This document shows, one piece after another, positions 16,330-25,308 of a DNA stretch of 64,000 nt (within the stretch, counting starts at the first letter, position 1; each line of letters begins with the position of its first letter). The position numbers and the translations under genes are program-made. Where the stretch lies: positions 930,001-994,000 of the forward strand of contig NZ_SOCE01000002.1 in the NCBI RefSeq assembly GCF_004365175.1, in the 5' to 3' direction. Under the pieces are notes generated by a model that saw only the letters and a program-made list of their open reading frames with translations, ran no database searches and was not told the DNA's origin. This stretch comes from Kribbella voronezhensis (lineage in GTDB: Bacteria; Actinomycetota; Actinomycetes; Propionibacteriales; Kribbellaceae).

Positions 16330-17274
16330 ATGGCCCATGTCGTCGCGCTCGCACTCAGCGAAGGCGTACCGATCTTCGAATTGGCCGCCCCGTGCGCGAT
16401 CTTCGGCGAAGATCGCAGCCAACTGACCGGCACCGACTGGTACACGCTGAAGGTGTGCGGACCGCCCGACGCGCAGGTCGATCGCTGGTTCGCCGCGGCG
16501 ACGCCGTACACGTACGACGATCTCGCCGTCGCGGACACCGTCATCCTGCCCGCCTGCCACGACGCGGGTCTGAGGCCGGCCGCCGACCTGGTCGATGCCG
16601 TTCGGGCCGCCGCGGACCAGGGCGCCCGGATGGTGTCGATCTGCACCGGCGCCTTCGTCCTCGCCGCCGCGGGCGTGCTGAATGGACGTCGGGCGGCGAC
16701 GCACTGGATGCATGCCCCGACGCTGGCCGAACGCCACCCCGACGTCATCGTCGATCCGGCACCGCTGTTCATCGACCAGGGCAACGTGCTGACTTCCGCC
16801 GGCAAATCAGCCGGTACCGATCTCTGCCTGCACCTGGTGCGCAAGGACTACGGCGCCCATATCGCCAATCAGGTCGCCAGGATCCTGGTCGCACCACCCC
16901 AGCGGGAAGGGGATCAGCGGCAGTACGTCGATCCTCGGCCGGCTCCCCAAGCCGGCGACAGCATCGGCTCAACGATGCAGTGGGCGCTCGAGCACCTCGA
17001 CGAGGGAACGACTGTCGAGCAACTCGCCAGGCATGCTCGGGTCAGCGTCCGCACGTTGCACCGGCACTTCGTTCAGCGGACCGGTGCGAAACCACTGGAG
17101 TGGCTGAACAGTCAACGCGTTCAGCGCGCCCAGCAACTCCTCGAAACGACCGACCTGCCGGTCGAACGGATCGCCGGTTTGGGCGGCTTCGGGACCTCGG
17201 CCGCCTTGCGCCGGCACTTCCAGGACGCACTCGGCACCACCCCGGACCTCTACCGCAGAACCTTCACTGCCTGA
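16330..17274 (+). CDS. GlxA-family AraC-type regulator with DJ-1/PfpI domain
   Basis: A 314-residue regulator. Residues 1-170 form a DJ-1/PfpI-like domain containing the nucleophile-elbow region VSICTGAFVLAAAG. Residues about 210-312 form an AraC HTH domain (TVEQLARHARVSVRTLHRHF; second helix pair VERIAGLGGFGTSAALRRHF). Such proteins usually act as ligand-responsive activators. The divergent MFS gene 70 bp away is the likely target. Its stop is only four bases from the stop of the convergent epoxide hydrolase gene. Confidence 0.93.
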   Translation: MAHVVALALSEGVPIFELAAPCAIFGEDRSQLTGTDWYTLKVCGPPDAQVDRWFAAATPYTYDDLAVADTVILPACHDAGLRPAADLVDAVRAAADQGARMVSICTGAFVLAAAGVLNGRRAATHWMHAPTLAERHPDVIVDPAPLFIDQGNVLTSAGKSAGTDLCLHLVRKDYGAHIANQVARILVAPPQREGDQRQYVDPRPAPQAGDSIGSTMQWALEHLDEGTTVEQLARHARVSVRTLHRHFVQRTGAKPLEWLNSQRVQRAQQLLETTDLPVERIAGLGGFGTSAALRRHFQDALGTTPDLYRRTFTA

Positions 17275-17278
17275 CTCG

Positions 17279-18436
17279 TCAAAGGTGTGCGAGATCGCGG
17301 AAGAAGGCGCGGATGTCCGTGACCAGGAAGTCCGGTTCTTCCAGGGCCGCGAAATGGCCGCCGCGCGGGTAGCTCGTCCAGCGGACGATGTTGTTCGTCT
17401 TCTCGGCGATGTGTCGCAAGGGGATGAAGTTGTCGTCGGGAAAGTCCGCGAGTGCTGTCGGTGTGGTGGACGCTTCGATCGGCCGGCCCGAAGACGCGGC
17501 ATGGCTGCGCTCGTAGTAGATCCGCGCGGCCGGGCCGGCGGTCCTGGTGAACCAGTAGAGCGACACATTCGTGAGCAGGTGGTCCCGGTCGATCGGGCTG
17601 CCCGACCACTCCTCGAACTTCTCCGCGATCCAGGCCAGTTGCCCGACAGGGGAGTCCGTCAACGCGTAGGCGACTGTCTGCGGACGGGTGGCCTGCAGGT
17701 CGGCGTACCCCTGCTTCTCTTTGAGCCAGCCCTCGAATCGGTGCCATGACGCCCACGTGCGTTCGCGTTCCGCGGGGTCGAGCGGCGCGAGCTCTTCCTC
17801 GGTCGGTTCCGACGTTGCGCCTGCGCCCGGGATGAGGTTGAGGTGTACGCCGATGACGCGCTCGGGCTGGATCCTGCCGAGCTCCTGCGAGATCGCCGCA
17901 CCCCAGTCACCACCTTGTACGCCGTACCGGTCGTACCCGAGACGCTCCATCAGCTCGGCGAAGGCGCGCGCGACCCGGTTCGCCTCCCAGCCGGTGTCGT
18001 GCGTCGGTCCCGAGAGCGTGAAGCCGGGGATGCTGGGCATCACCAGAGAGAACGCGTCCGCCGGGTCACCGCCGTACCGGCGTGGGTCGGTCAGTGGGCC
18101 CGCGATCTGCTGGAACTCGACGATCGAGCCGGGCCAGCCGTGCGTGACCAGGAGCGGCGTCGCGTCCGGCTCGGGTGATCGGACGTGCGCGAAGTGGATG
18201 CGGGCACCGTCGATCGTGGTGGTGAACTGCTCCCACTCGTTGAGCTGCGCCTCAGCCTTCCGCCAGTCGTACTCGTGCCGCCAGTAGTGCACGAGGTCCT
18301 GCAAGTACTTCAGCGGTACGCCGTACGCCCACCCGACGCCGGTCAGTTCCTCCGGCCAGCGGGTCAGCTCGAGACGTCGGTGAAGCTCGTCGATCTCGTC
18401 CTGCGAAACTTCCAGCCGAAACGATTCGATGCTCAT
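17279..18436 (-). CDS. Epoxide hydrolase, alpha/beta-hydrolase fold
   Basis: A 385-residue epoxide hydrolase with the N-terminal EHN region (FRLEVSQDEIDELHRRLELT, RWPEELTGVGWAYG). Other motifs are the oxyanion motif HGWPGS, the nucleophile elbow GGDWG (Asp) and the C-terminal catalytic His in YPRGGHFAALEEP. It would open epoxides to diols through an alkyl-enzyme ester. The ATG at 18436 removes a non-homologous 24-residue upstream extension. The next gene upstream on this strand encodes an NTF2-like protein, possibly cotranscribed (43 bp gap). Confidence 0.93.
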   Translation of the reverse strand: MSIESFRLEVSQDEIDELHRRLELTRWPEELTGVGWAYGVPLKYLQDLVHYWRHEYDWRKAEAQLNEWEQFTTTIDGARIHFAHVRSPEPDATPLLVTHGWPGSIVEFQQIAGPLTDPRRYGGDPADAFSLVMPSIPGFTLSGPTHDTGWEANRVARAFAELMERLGYDRYGVQGGDWGAAISQELGRIQPERVIGVHLNLIPGAGATSEPTEEELAPLDPAERERTWASWHRFEGWLKEKQGYADLQATRPQTVAYALTDSPVGQLAWIAEKFEEWSGSPIDRDHLLTNVSLYWFTRTAGPAARIYYERSHAASSGRPIEASTTPTALADFPDDNFIPLRHIAEKTNNIVRWTSYPRGGHFAALEEPDFLVTDIRAFFRDLAHL

Positions 18437-18479
18437 GGCAACACCATCTCGCACCCGGGGCCGGCACCGCATGCGGGTT

Positions 18480-18869
18480 TCAGGCCGTCGCCAGGCGCGG
18501 CCCGGCATGACCGGCCAGGCAGACCCAGCGGCCGGCCACCAGGACCCACGTCTGGGTCATCGGCATCCGGAAGGATTCGACTCCGGACCCTGAATCGACC
18601 TGATCTGTCACGACACAACGCAGTACGGCGGCGTCGCCGGCCACGACGACGACCTCGATGTCGGTCAGTACCTGGGTATGCCAGACCAAAGGTCCGGACG
18701 TGTTGGACGCGACGTACCGCTCGCGATCGAACTGTTCACCGCGATGCGATGTCCAGTGGAAGTCAGGATGGAGCAGTGCCAGCAACCGCTCAGCATCCCT
18801 TCGCGCCAACGCGTCCGCTCGTTCGAGCGCAGCAGCCACGACCTCGTCCCTAGTCTCCGCCACGCCCAC
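18480..18869 (-). CDS. NTF2-like / DUF4440 protein
   Basis: A 129-residue protein of the SnoaL/NTF2-like cone fold: helix ALERADALARRDAERLLALL, HPDFHWTSHRGEQFDRERY, and closing strands TQTWVLVAGRWVCLAGHAGP. Members include small isomerases and proteins of unknown function; the acid or base residues needed to predict a reaction are not identifiable. It sits between an epoxide hydrolase gene and a GH5 gene on the same strand. Confidence 0.82.
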   Translation of the reverse strand: MGVAETRDEVVAAALERADALARRDAERLLALLHPDFHWTSHRGEQFDRERYVASNTSGPLVWHTQVLTDIEVVVVAGDAAVLRCVVTDQVDSGSGVESFRMPMTQTWVLVAGRWVCLAGHAGPRLATA

Positions 18870-18914
18870 ATTCTTTCAGCCCGCTGGCTGGCTGCTGCTA
18901 GCCGGCAGCTGCGT

Positions 18915-19958
18915 TCACAATCCCCAGCCGTACCTGACTCGGTCGCGGCCGGAGGAATTGCGGACGGTCAGGTTGAGGTTGGTTCCGCTGCCGCTCAGGG
19001 CGAACATCGAATACCAGTCGTAATTGCCGCCATTGGTGGGCTTTCCGCCGAGTGCGGGCCAATAGGTACCACCCATCTGATTGTCGCGCATGACCTGGGT
19101 GACGGCCCGCAGATAACGCACGTAGTTGTCGGTGCTGCCCGAATCCGCATAGTTGAGACCGGTGGACATCGGCGCGCCGTACTCGGTCATCACCGCGCGG
19201 GACGCGCAGTTTCCGAGCCGGGTCTGGATATGGCTGCGGAAAGCGTCGTACGTCATCGGGCCGTAGAAGAAGGTGTAGTAGTGGAAGGAGAGCAGCGTTC
19301 CGCTGAAGCGGCTGTCGTTGCAGATGTCCCGCAGGTCCTGGCTGTAACCGGTGCCGCCGATGAGCACCCGGCTGCGCACCGCCGAATAGTGGTAGCTGAG
19401 CCAGTTCGCCGCGACGTTCCGCCAGTCCGCCGAACTGTAACCGTGCGGCTCGTTCATCGGCTCGAAATAGACATTGGTGTTCGCGCCGTAGGTGCTGGTC
19501 ACCCGGGACCACATCGTGTTCCACGCCGTGTAGTCCGTGACCTTGCCGCCCGAGGCGGCACCGTCCTCCCAATAGGCGAGAATGACCTTGAACCCGCGCT
19601 CGGTGGCGGCGTCGATGGCGCCCCGGTAGTTGTTCCACCAGGTCGTGCCGACGGTGTGGGTGTTGATCGGCAGGCGGACGGTGTTGACGCCCACCGCTGC
19701 CATGTCGTCGTACACGGCATTGGCCTTGGCGCGTACGGTCGCGTTGCTGTCGTTCTGGCTCAGGCCCGAAATGACGAGCGGGCCTTTGCTGAAGTTGTCA
19801 CCCAGGACGGCCCAGTTCATACCGCGGAACTGGTTGGTGGTGGCGCCGGCCGGCGCCGAGGTGGCGACGATGCCACTGAGGGCGAGGACCATCACCACCA
19901 GCAGGGTCAGTGATCGGCGTAATGCTGTGGTGCGGGAATGGGGCGGTCTTCCGTTCAT
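18915..19958 (-). CDS. Secreted GH5-family glycoside hydrolase
   Basis: A 347-residue secreted endoglycanase. The signal peptide covers residues 1-40 (LLVVMVLALSGIVATSAPAGA). The TIM barrel carries the GH5 acid/base glutamate in YFEPMNEPHG and the nucleophile glutamate in VMTEYGAP, with conserved VGVNTVRLPIN and FHYYTFFYG. No carbohydrate-binding module is attached. Clan features fit beta-1,4- or beta-1,3-glucanase or mannanase activity, but the subfamily cannot be fixed. It probably acts on plant or fungal polymers outside the cell. Confidence 0.92.
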   Translation of the reverse strand: MNGRPPHSRTTALRRSLTLLVVMVLALSGIVATSAPAGATTNQFRGMNWAVLGDNFSKGPLVISGLSQNDSNATVRAKANAVYDDMAAVGVNTVRLPINTHTVGTTWWNNYRGAIDAATERGFKVILAYWEDGAASGGKVTDYTAWNTMWSRVTSTYGANTNVYFEPMNEPHGYSSADWRNVAANWLSYHYSAVRSRVLIGGTGYSQDLRDICNDSRFSGTLLSFHYYTFFYGPMTYDAFRSHIQTRLGNCASRAVMTEYGAPMSTGLNYADSGSTDNYVRYLRAVTQVMRDNQMGGTYWPALGGKPTNGGNYDWYSMFALSGSGTNLNLTVRNSSGRDRVRYGWGL

Positions 19959-20106
19959 CGTTTTGCCTCTTCTGAGCGCTCGAGGGTCTACGGCTTTACC
20001 TGTTCAGGAATATCCGGCCCCGCACCGAGCGGTGTCCATCCGTTGATCAGAGGTGGGCAAGAACGTTCAGACCCGAACATGCCGGGTGAGATGAGACCGA
20101 ATCATT

Positions 20107-21003
20107 TCAGGAGGTTGGGTCGATGATTTCCTTGATCAGCCAGTCGACGGCGCGGTCGGGGTACGGGCGGGGGAGTGAGAGGACGATGTGATCGAAGCCC
20201 AGTGCAATTGCCTTGCGGACGATCGCGCGCGTCTCCGCCGGGTCGGAGTACGAGACGATTTGTTGCAGCGACCGGCTGATCGTCGCGGGGTCCCGGCCGA
20301 TCCGCTCGCATTCTGTGTCGAGCCGTCGTAGCCGGTCGGCGAGTGTGTCGAAGTCGGTGTGTGGCGGGCCGCCGATGTTCCAGCTGTCGGCGTACTCCGC
20401 GACGAGTCGCAGCATCCGGTTGCCCCAGCCGCCGATGAGAAGCGGCGGGCCGGGTCGCTGGATCGGCTTCGGCTCGTTCCGGTTCTGCTCGAGGGTGTAG
20501 TAGCGGCCGTGGAAATCGAACACGTCCTGGGTCCACATCCCGCGCAGGATCTGGATGGTCTCGCGAAGCCTGTCGACGCCTTCACCTGGCGGCACGAGCG
20601 TCAGCCCGTAGGCGGCGTACTCCTCGATGGCCGGGTTGGGGCCGGGGATTCCGCTCAGACCCGCCGGCTGATGGGTGCCGCCGGCGCCGAGACCCATGAC
20701 GAGCCTGCCGCCGGAGATGACGTCGAGGGTGGTGGCGATCTTGCCGAGCACGGCCGGCGGGCGGATGCGGTTGCTGGTCACGAGCAGGCCGAAGCGGAGG
20801 CGCGTGGTCTGTGCGGCGAGTGCGGTCAGCAGTGTCCAGCCCTCGTAGATCTCGCCGTCCTTCGGGCCGGCCAGCGGGAGGTAGTGGTCCCACAGCCACG
20901 CGTCCCGGATCTGCGGGGCCTGGTCGGCTTCGAGCCAGACGCGCCGGATATCGGCGTACGGGACATGCATCGGGGTCGTCTTCAAGCCGAAGGTCACAGT
21001 CAT
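20107..21003 (-). CDS. LLM-class F420-dependent oxidoreductase
   Basis: A 298-residue luciferase-like TIM-barrel protein. WLWDHYLPLAGPKDGEIYEG, TRLRFGLLVTSNRIRPPAVL, TLDVISGGRLVMGLGAG and the closing PLLIGGWGNRMLRLVAEYAD are typical of the F420-using actinobacterial branch. The substrate is unknown. It is divergent from a MarR regulator with a clear palindromic operator between them, so expression is probably induced by a small aromatic or xenobiotic ligand of that regulator. Confidence 0.92.
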   Translation of the reverse strand: MTVTFGLKTTPMHVPYADIRRVWLEADQAPQIRDAWLWDHYLPLAGPKDGEIYEGWTLLTALAAQTTRLRFGLLVTSNRIRPPAVLGKIATTLDVISGGRLVMGLGAGGTHQPAGLSGIPGPNPAIEEYAAYGLTLVPPGEGVDRLRETIQILRGMWTQDVFDFHGRYYTLEQNRNEPKPIQRPGPPLLIGGWGNRMLRLVAEYADSWNIGGPPHTDFDTLADRLRRLDTECERIGRDPATISRSLQQIVSYSDPAETRAIVRKAIALGFDHIVLSLPRPYPDRAVDWLIKEIIDPTS

Positions 21004-21043
21004 ATCATCAGGGTAACTGATGATCAGCTCACCTGACGATCAG
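21004..21043. promoter_or_regulatory. MarR operator between divergent genes
   Basis: ATCATCAG (21004-21011) and CTGATGAT (21017-21024) form a perfect 8-bp inverted repeat with a five-base spacer. Overlapping it, CTGAT-G-ATCAG (21017-21027) is palindromic. A near-copy, CTGACGATCAG, lies at 21033-21043. Three related half-site pairs in 62 bp between the oxidoreductase and the marR-type gene are typical of an autoregulated MarR system. Confidence 0.7.
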
Positions 21044-21064
21044 GGGAGCTGTAGATTGGGCTGC

Positions 21065-21469
21065 ATGGTGTCCGACCGGTTGGGGTATCTGCTCAAACAC
21101 GTGCTGGCCGAGCTCACCGACGCCCAGGCGGCCGCACTTGCGCCACAGGGGATCAACGGCCGCGATCTCGCCGTACTCTCGGCCGTCGCGTCGGGGGAGC
21201 CGCTGTCACAGCTGGAGGTCGCCGCGCGGCTCCGGGTCGACCGGACCTCGATCGGCGACCTGCTGGACGGGTTGGAAGAACGAGGCCTCGTCGAGCGCCG
21301 ACGCAGTACGGAGGACCGCCGCCGCAATGTGGTCGTGCTGACCGCGCAAGGCGAGTCCACGTTCGAAGCAGCCGAACGAATCCGCCTGGACGTCGAGCGC
21401 GACTTCTTAGCCGCCCTCCCGCACCCCGCCCGCTTCCGCAAGGACCTACGCCTACTACTCGGCGAATAA
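21065..21469 (+). CDS. MarR-family transcriptional regulator
   Basis: A 134-residue winged-helix regulator: LSQLEVAARLRVDRTSIGDL is the recognition region and RRRSTEDRRRNVVVLTAQG the wing. Typically a dimeric repressor released by phenolic or other small ligands. The ATG at 21065 was chosen because homology begins at DRLGYLLKHVL; an in-frame ATG at 21020 lies inside the operator. The target is most likely the divergent LLM oxidoreductase and its own gene. Confidence 0.93.
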   Translation: MVSDRLGYLLKHVLAELTDAQAAALAPQGINGRDLAVLSAVASGEPLSQLEVAARLRVDRTSIGDLLDGLEERGLVERRRSTEDRRRNVVVLTAQGESTFEAAERIRLDVERDFLAALPHPARFRKDLRLLLGE

Positions 21470-21508
21470 CGCGTTGTCGGTGCCGGAGTCGCCGTTCATA
21501 GTTGGGGT

Positions 21509-21955
21509 GTGGACTGGTCGTTGGAGGTTCGGGTCGATCGGCGGTTGGAAGAGGAGTTGACCGAGCAACTGGTGTCGTTCAACAGGGCGGCTTCGCCGGT
21601 CGTCGACGTGCGGTTCGAGCCGGACAACCTGAAGTCCGAGCCGGTCCAGGTGTACGCCGTGACGGGCGACGGGTCCTTGATCGGCGGGTGCGTCGGCCGG
21701 GTCGAGCGGGTCTGGCACTGGCTGACGGTCGACCTGATGTGGGTCGACCGGACCTGGGCGGGACGTGGCATCGGCTCGGCTCTGCTCGCGGCACTGGAAC
21801 ACGAGGGCCGGTCCCGTGGCTGCCGCTGGTCGGACGTCACCACGTTCGACTTCCAGGCCCCCGACTTCTACCGCAAACAGGGCTATAAGGAGTACGGCGT
21901 CAAACACAACTACCCGCCCGGCCACTCCAACCACTTCCTCCGCAAGGACCTCTGA
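21509..21955 (+). CDS. GNAT-family N-acetyltransferase
   Basis: A 148-residue acetyltransferase with acetyl-CoA motif A (VDRTWAGRGIGSALLAALE, pyrophosphate-binding R/Q-x-x-G-x-G/A) and the C-terminal strand pair FDFQAPDFYRKQGYKEYGV. It begins with GTG. The acceptor is unknown; small-molecule amines or protein N-termini are common. It follows the marR-type gene by 39 bp and may be cotranscribed. Confidence 0.9.
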   Translation: MDWSLEVRVDRRLEEELTEQLVSFNRAASPVVDVRFEPDNLKSEPVQVYAVTGDGSLIGGCVGRVERVWHWLTVDLMWVDRTWAGRGIGSALLAALEHEGRSRGCRWSDVTTFDFQAPDFYRKQGYKEYGVKHNYPPGHSNHFLRKDL

Positions 21956-22112
21956 GCCGCTCCACGGATGTTGCTTTAGGCAACGCGAGTCTGCTGGGGA
22001 GCCGGTCAGGTCAGCGGCGGATCCACTTCACCGTTCCGCCGCTCGCGGACATCACCGCGCCGACGACGAGCACGCCTACCGAGGCCGGCGGTAGACCGGG
22101 CCGCAGGTTCGG

Positions 22113-22403
22113 TCAGTGTGAGCCGTTGTCGTCGAGCAATTCGGTGAGGCGTTGGCGGAGTTCGGGCTCGTTGCCGGCGACGTCGACCAGCTTGTCGCGG
22201 CTGGTGGCGCCGCGTACCAAGGTCACCGCGGCACGTCGTACGCCGAACGCGGTCGCGACTGACTCCAGCACGGCCTTGGTCGCCTGCCCTTCCACTGCGC
22301 GAGCTTTGACGGCGACGACGAGAGCCGGTCCGCCGACGCCGTCGTACCGGCCGCCGACTGTTGAGCGGGAGGCCCCTGGCCGAACCCGTAGCAGCACTCT
22401 CAA
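22113..22403 (-). CDS. DUF167/YggU-family protein
   Basis: A 96-residue member of the DUF167 family, recognised by LLRVRPGASRSTVGG, LVVAVKARAVEGQATKAV and VTLVRGATSRDKLVDVAG. Its molecular role is not established. The start overlaps the 3' end of the upstream hydrolase gene by four bases. The same reading frame stays open for about 33 codons past the TGA (PPASVGVLVVGAV and a basic end), perhaps a relic of a fused membrane segment. Confidence 0.88.
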   Translation of the reverse strand: MRVLLRVRPGASRSTVGGRYDGVGGPALVVAVKARAVEGQATKAVLESVATAFGVRRAAVTLVRGATSRDKLVDVAGNEPELRQRLTELLDDNGSH

Positions 22404-23425
22404 AGCGTGGGCGCCGTTCCTGGTCCGGTCAGCGTTTCGGCCAGCCAGTCATAGGAGAGGCGGCCGCTGACTGCGTGCTCGACCCCAGGCACCAGATCGC
22501 TCCGGAAGCAGTCGGCTGCTTCGAGGTCGGTATAGACCGCCGATACCGACTCCACGGCCGACCGAAAGCCGGAAGCGGGGAAGATGGGGTCCTCTGCGCC
22601 CGACTCGAGGAAGAGCGGCCGAGGTGCGAGTAAGGCGAGAAGGTCGGGCTGCTCGGCCACGGTGAGCAGGCCGGGAACGAAGTTGCACGCGCAGTGGTGC
22701 ACGGCCAGGAAGCTGTCCGCAAAGGTGTTGGCGAAGCCGCAGAGAACGCCGGCCCGGATTCGCTCGTCGAGCGCCATCGCGATCATCGACCACAGTGAGC
22801 CACCTGAGTGACCGAAGATTCCGATCCGGTCGCGATCGATGTCGGGGTGTGCCGCGACCGCGTCGAGCACCCCCAGCAACTCTGCGATTCGCAAGCCCGT
22901 GAGGGTGTAGCCGCTCATCATCAGCTCCATCGAGAGCCGATAACAAGAACTGGGCGCCGCCGAGTCGTAAGCCCGGTCGACGTCGGTCATCCGCTCACCA
23001 AATCCCACCACGTCGGGAGCGATGACGACCAATCCTCTGCGGACAAGCTGCACAGCGAACCGGCCGTAGAGATCGTTGCCATCGGCATCAGAGCTGTCGT
23101 CGGCTCCCAGGCCGATGATCTGACGGCTGCCATAGCCATGCCCGTGCACGGCCAACACCCCGGGCGACGGCGCACGTATCCCGTCCGGCACCAGAACGTA
23201 AGCCCCGAACCGAATCCCCGGCAGCACCTCGAGCTCCACCCGGTCACGCCGATAGCCGTCACACGGCACCCGCTCGACCACCGACAACTCCGGCTCCGAG
23301 AGGCGCTCGAACGGATCCACCAACGACCGCAGGAACCCAAGCCGCCCCGCTCGCGACACCGACCCCCGCGCCACCCCGGCGCGCACCCTCAACTCGCCCA
23401 GCAGAGCGTCGACTCCGTCGTTCAC
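22400..23425 (-). CDS. Alpha/beta hydrolase (acetyl-xylan-esterase / abhydrolase type)
   Basis: A serine hydrolase of about 341 residues. The oxyanion motif is LAVHGHGYGS, the nucleophile elbow GIFGHSGGSLW, followed by the acid in LESGAEDPIFP and the His in VPGVEHAVSGRL. The long middle insert with VIAPDVVGFGER resembles acetyl esterases that act on large substrates. The GTG at 23425, preceded by GGGGGA, was chosen over a GTG 48 bases upstream without a Shine-Dalgarno. It overlaps the DUF167 gene by four bases. The substrate is unknown. Confidence 0.85.
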   Translation of the reverse strand: MNDGVDALLGELRVRAGVARGSVSRAGRLGFLRSLVDPFERLSEPELSVVERVPCDGYRRDRVELEVLPGIRFGAYVLVPDGIRAPSPGVLAVHGHGYGSRQIIGLGADDSSDADGNDLYGRFAVQLVRRGLVVIAPDVVGFGERMTDVDRAYDSAAPSSCYRLSMELMMSGYTLTGLRIAELLGVLDAVAAHPDIDRDRIGIFGHSGGSLWSMIAMALDERIRAGVLCGFANTFADSFLAVHHCACNFVPGLLTVAEQPDLLALLAPRPLFLESGAEDPIFPASGFRSAVESVSAVYTDLEAADCFRSDLVPGVEHAVSGRLSYDWLAETLTGPGTAPTL

Positions 23426-23578
23426 GATGTCCCCCAAACCACCACCGCATCCTAGACGCGAATTCCCCGCCACAGAACACAGCGAGCGCTCGGGGCGATG
23501 GAGGATGGTCCACTTGTCGGTAGGAACGGTGGAGGAAGGTCTATCGAGGGCTGGTCGTTGGGCTGGTTGAGTACTGGC

Positions 23579-24190
23579 ATGAGATCAGCTGCTGTACCGA
23601 CTCTTGTTCCCGCGCGTTCGGGGCGCGCGGTGCGAGTTGCGCGGGGTGAGTACATCCGGGTGACCGATGTGGAAGGTGGGCAGGTCGGTGACCTGTTCGC
23701 CTTCGTGGCCGGCGATCCGTCGGGCGGGTATCTCAGCGCCTCGCATACCCGGACCGCCACCGGCCGCATGTTCCCGGCGGTGAACGAGACCTTTGTGACC
23801 GACCGGCGGCGGCCGATGCTGACCCTGGTCGATGACACGTCGCCCGGGCATCACGATCTGCTGATCGCTGCCTGCGACCCGCAGCGGTACGCCGAGCTGG
23901 GCGTGCCCGACCACCCGTCCTGCACAACGAACCTGATCACCGCGCTGGCGACGATGGGCCTCGCCGCGCCGGTCGTTCCCCAGCCGGTGAACGTGTTCAT
24001 GCGGGTTCAGGCCGACGCGGACGGCCGGCTCGACTGGTTGCCGGCGGCCACCAGTGCCGGAGACAGCATCACCTTCCGCGCTGAGCTCGACTGCGTCGTC
24101 GTGCTGTCCGCCTGTCCCCAGGACCTGACCGTGATCAACGGCAAGAACCCCACCGCCCTCGCACTCGATGTACTGGAGGAGATCCGATGA
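23579..24190 (+). CDS. DUF1989 (urea-carboxylase-associated) family protein
   Basis: A 203-residue DUF1989 protein: GRAVRVARGEYIRVTDVEGG, DLFAFVAGD, YLSASHTRTATGRMFP and HPSCTTNLITAL. Characterised relatives form the carboxyguanidine deiminase that works with guanidine/urea carboxylase, but no carboxylase is present here, so only a deiminase- or amidine-type reaction is suggested. The ATG at 23579 removes a 27-codon extension. It is first in a tight operon; its stop overlaps the next ATG (ATGA). Confidence 0.85.
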   Translation: MRSAAVPTLVPARSGRAVRVARGEYIRVTDVEGGQVGDLFAFVAGDPSGGYLSASHTRTATGRMFPAVNETFVTDRRRPMLTLVDDTSPGHHDLLIAACDPQRYAELGVPDHPSCTTNLITALATMGLAAPVVPQPVNVFMRVQADADGRLDWLPAATSAGDSITFRAELDCVVVLSACPQDLTVINGKNPTALALDVLEEIR

Positions 24191-25308
24191 CCGACCACCT
24201 GAAGCATCCCGCACTCCAACCGGTGCGGATCGGGCCGCACGCGTTGCCGAACAGGCTCGTGGTCGCCCCGATGACCCGCACCTCGGCCACGCCCGACGGC
24301 ATTCCGACCGCCGAGATGGCGCAGTACTACGCCGACTTCGCGGCCGGCGGCTTCGGCGTGATCCTGTCCGAGGGCACCTACACCGACACGGAGTACAGCC
24401 AGGGATACCTGAACCAGCCGGGACTGGCCAGCGAAGAACACGTCGCCGGTTGGCGCGACGTCACCGAGCAGGTCCACGCTGCCGGCGGCCGCATTTTCGC
24501 GCAGTTGATGCACGCGGGCGCGCTGTCCCAGGGCAATCCGTACCGCTCGGACACCACGGGTCCGTCGGCGGTCCAGCCACTCGGCGAGATGATGCCGGAC
24601 TACGGCGGCAGTGGTCCATGGCCGGTCCCGCACGAACTGACCAAGCACGACCTGGACGCTGTCGTGGAAGGCTTCGTCGCCGCGGCGCTTGCCGCAGTAC
24701 GGGCTGGTTTCGACGGCGTCGAGGTACACGCGGCGAACGGGTATCTGCTCGACCAGTTCCTCACCGACTACACGAACCAGCGCACCGACGAGTACGGCGG
24801 TCCGGTGGCCAACCGGATCCGCCTGACCGCCCGGGTGACGGCGGCCATCGTCGACGCGCTGCCGGCCGGGCTTCCTGTCGGGGTCCGACTGTCGCAGACG
24901 AAGGTGAACGACCTGGTCTACCGCTGGCCGGGCGGAGCAGCCGATGCCGAGGTCGTGTTTCCCGCGGTCGCCGGGGCCGGCGCGACGTACCTGCACCTGG
25001 CCAGCGAGGGACGCGACTGGCTGGAGACCTCGACCCTTCCGGACGGCCGTACCATCACCGGACTGGCCCGCCGGCTGACCGGCTTGCCGGTGATCGCCAA
25101 CGGCGGCATGCACGACCCGGCGCAGGCCGCGCAGGTGCTGGCCGACGGCCACGCCGACCTGGTGTCGGTCGCTCGCGGTGCCCTGGTGAACCCGGACCTC
25201 CCGAAGCGGCTGGCCGAGGGATCGCAGCTGCGCGTCTTCGACCGGAACATGCTCCACCCGGATGTCACCCTCGCGACCGCACGGGCGTGGCAGGCTGTCA
25301 GGTCATGA
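24187..25308 (+). CDS. Old-yellow-enzyme family NAD(P)H:flavin oxidoreductase
   Basis: A 373-residue FMN ene-reductase. It shows PNRLVVAPMTRTSATPDG, the FMN-site FAQLMHAGAL, the family signature HAANGYLLDQFLTDYTNQ with following RTDEYGGPVANR, and the phosphate-binding VIANGGMHD. It reduces activated C=C bonds or opens unsaturated or heteroaromatic rings. It overlaps its neighbours on both sides by four bases, placing it firmly in an operon with the DUF1989 protein and the deacetylase-fold hydrolase. Confidence 0.93.
   Translation: MTDHLKHPALQPVRIGPHALPNRLVVAPMTRTSATPDGIPTAEMAQYYADFAAGGFGVILSEGTYTDTEYSQGYLNQPGLASEEHVAGWRDVTEQVHAAGGRIFAQLMHAGALSQGNPYRSDTTGPSAVQPLGEMMPDYGGSGPWPVPHELTKHDLDAVVEGFVAAALAAVRAGFDGVEVHAANGYLLDQFLTDYTNQRTDEYGGPVANRIRLTARVTAAIVDALPAGLPVGVRLSQTKVNDLVYRWPGGAADAEVVFPAVAGAGATYLHLASEGRDWLETSTLPDGRTITGLARRLTGLPVIANGGMHDPAQAAQVLADGHADLVSVARGALVNPDLPKRLAEGSQLRVFDRNMLHPDVTLATARAWQAVRS

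Noticed and set aside
15045..16844. A 599-codon minus-strand frame including the MFS gene
   Set aside because: The first 195 codons are antisense to the GlxA-type regulator and have no homology; the transporter starts at 16259.
21970..21984. Small inverted repeat GTTGC-TTTAG-GCAAC downstream of the GNAT gene
   Set aside because: A five-base stem with no T-tract is too weak to call a terminator.
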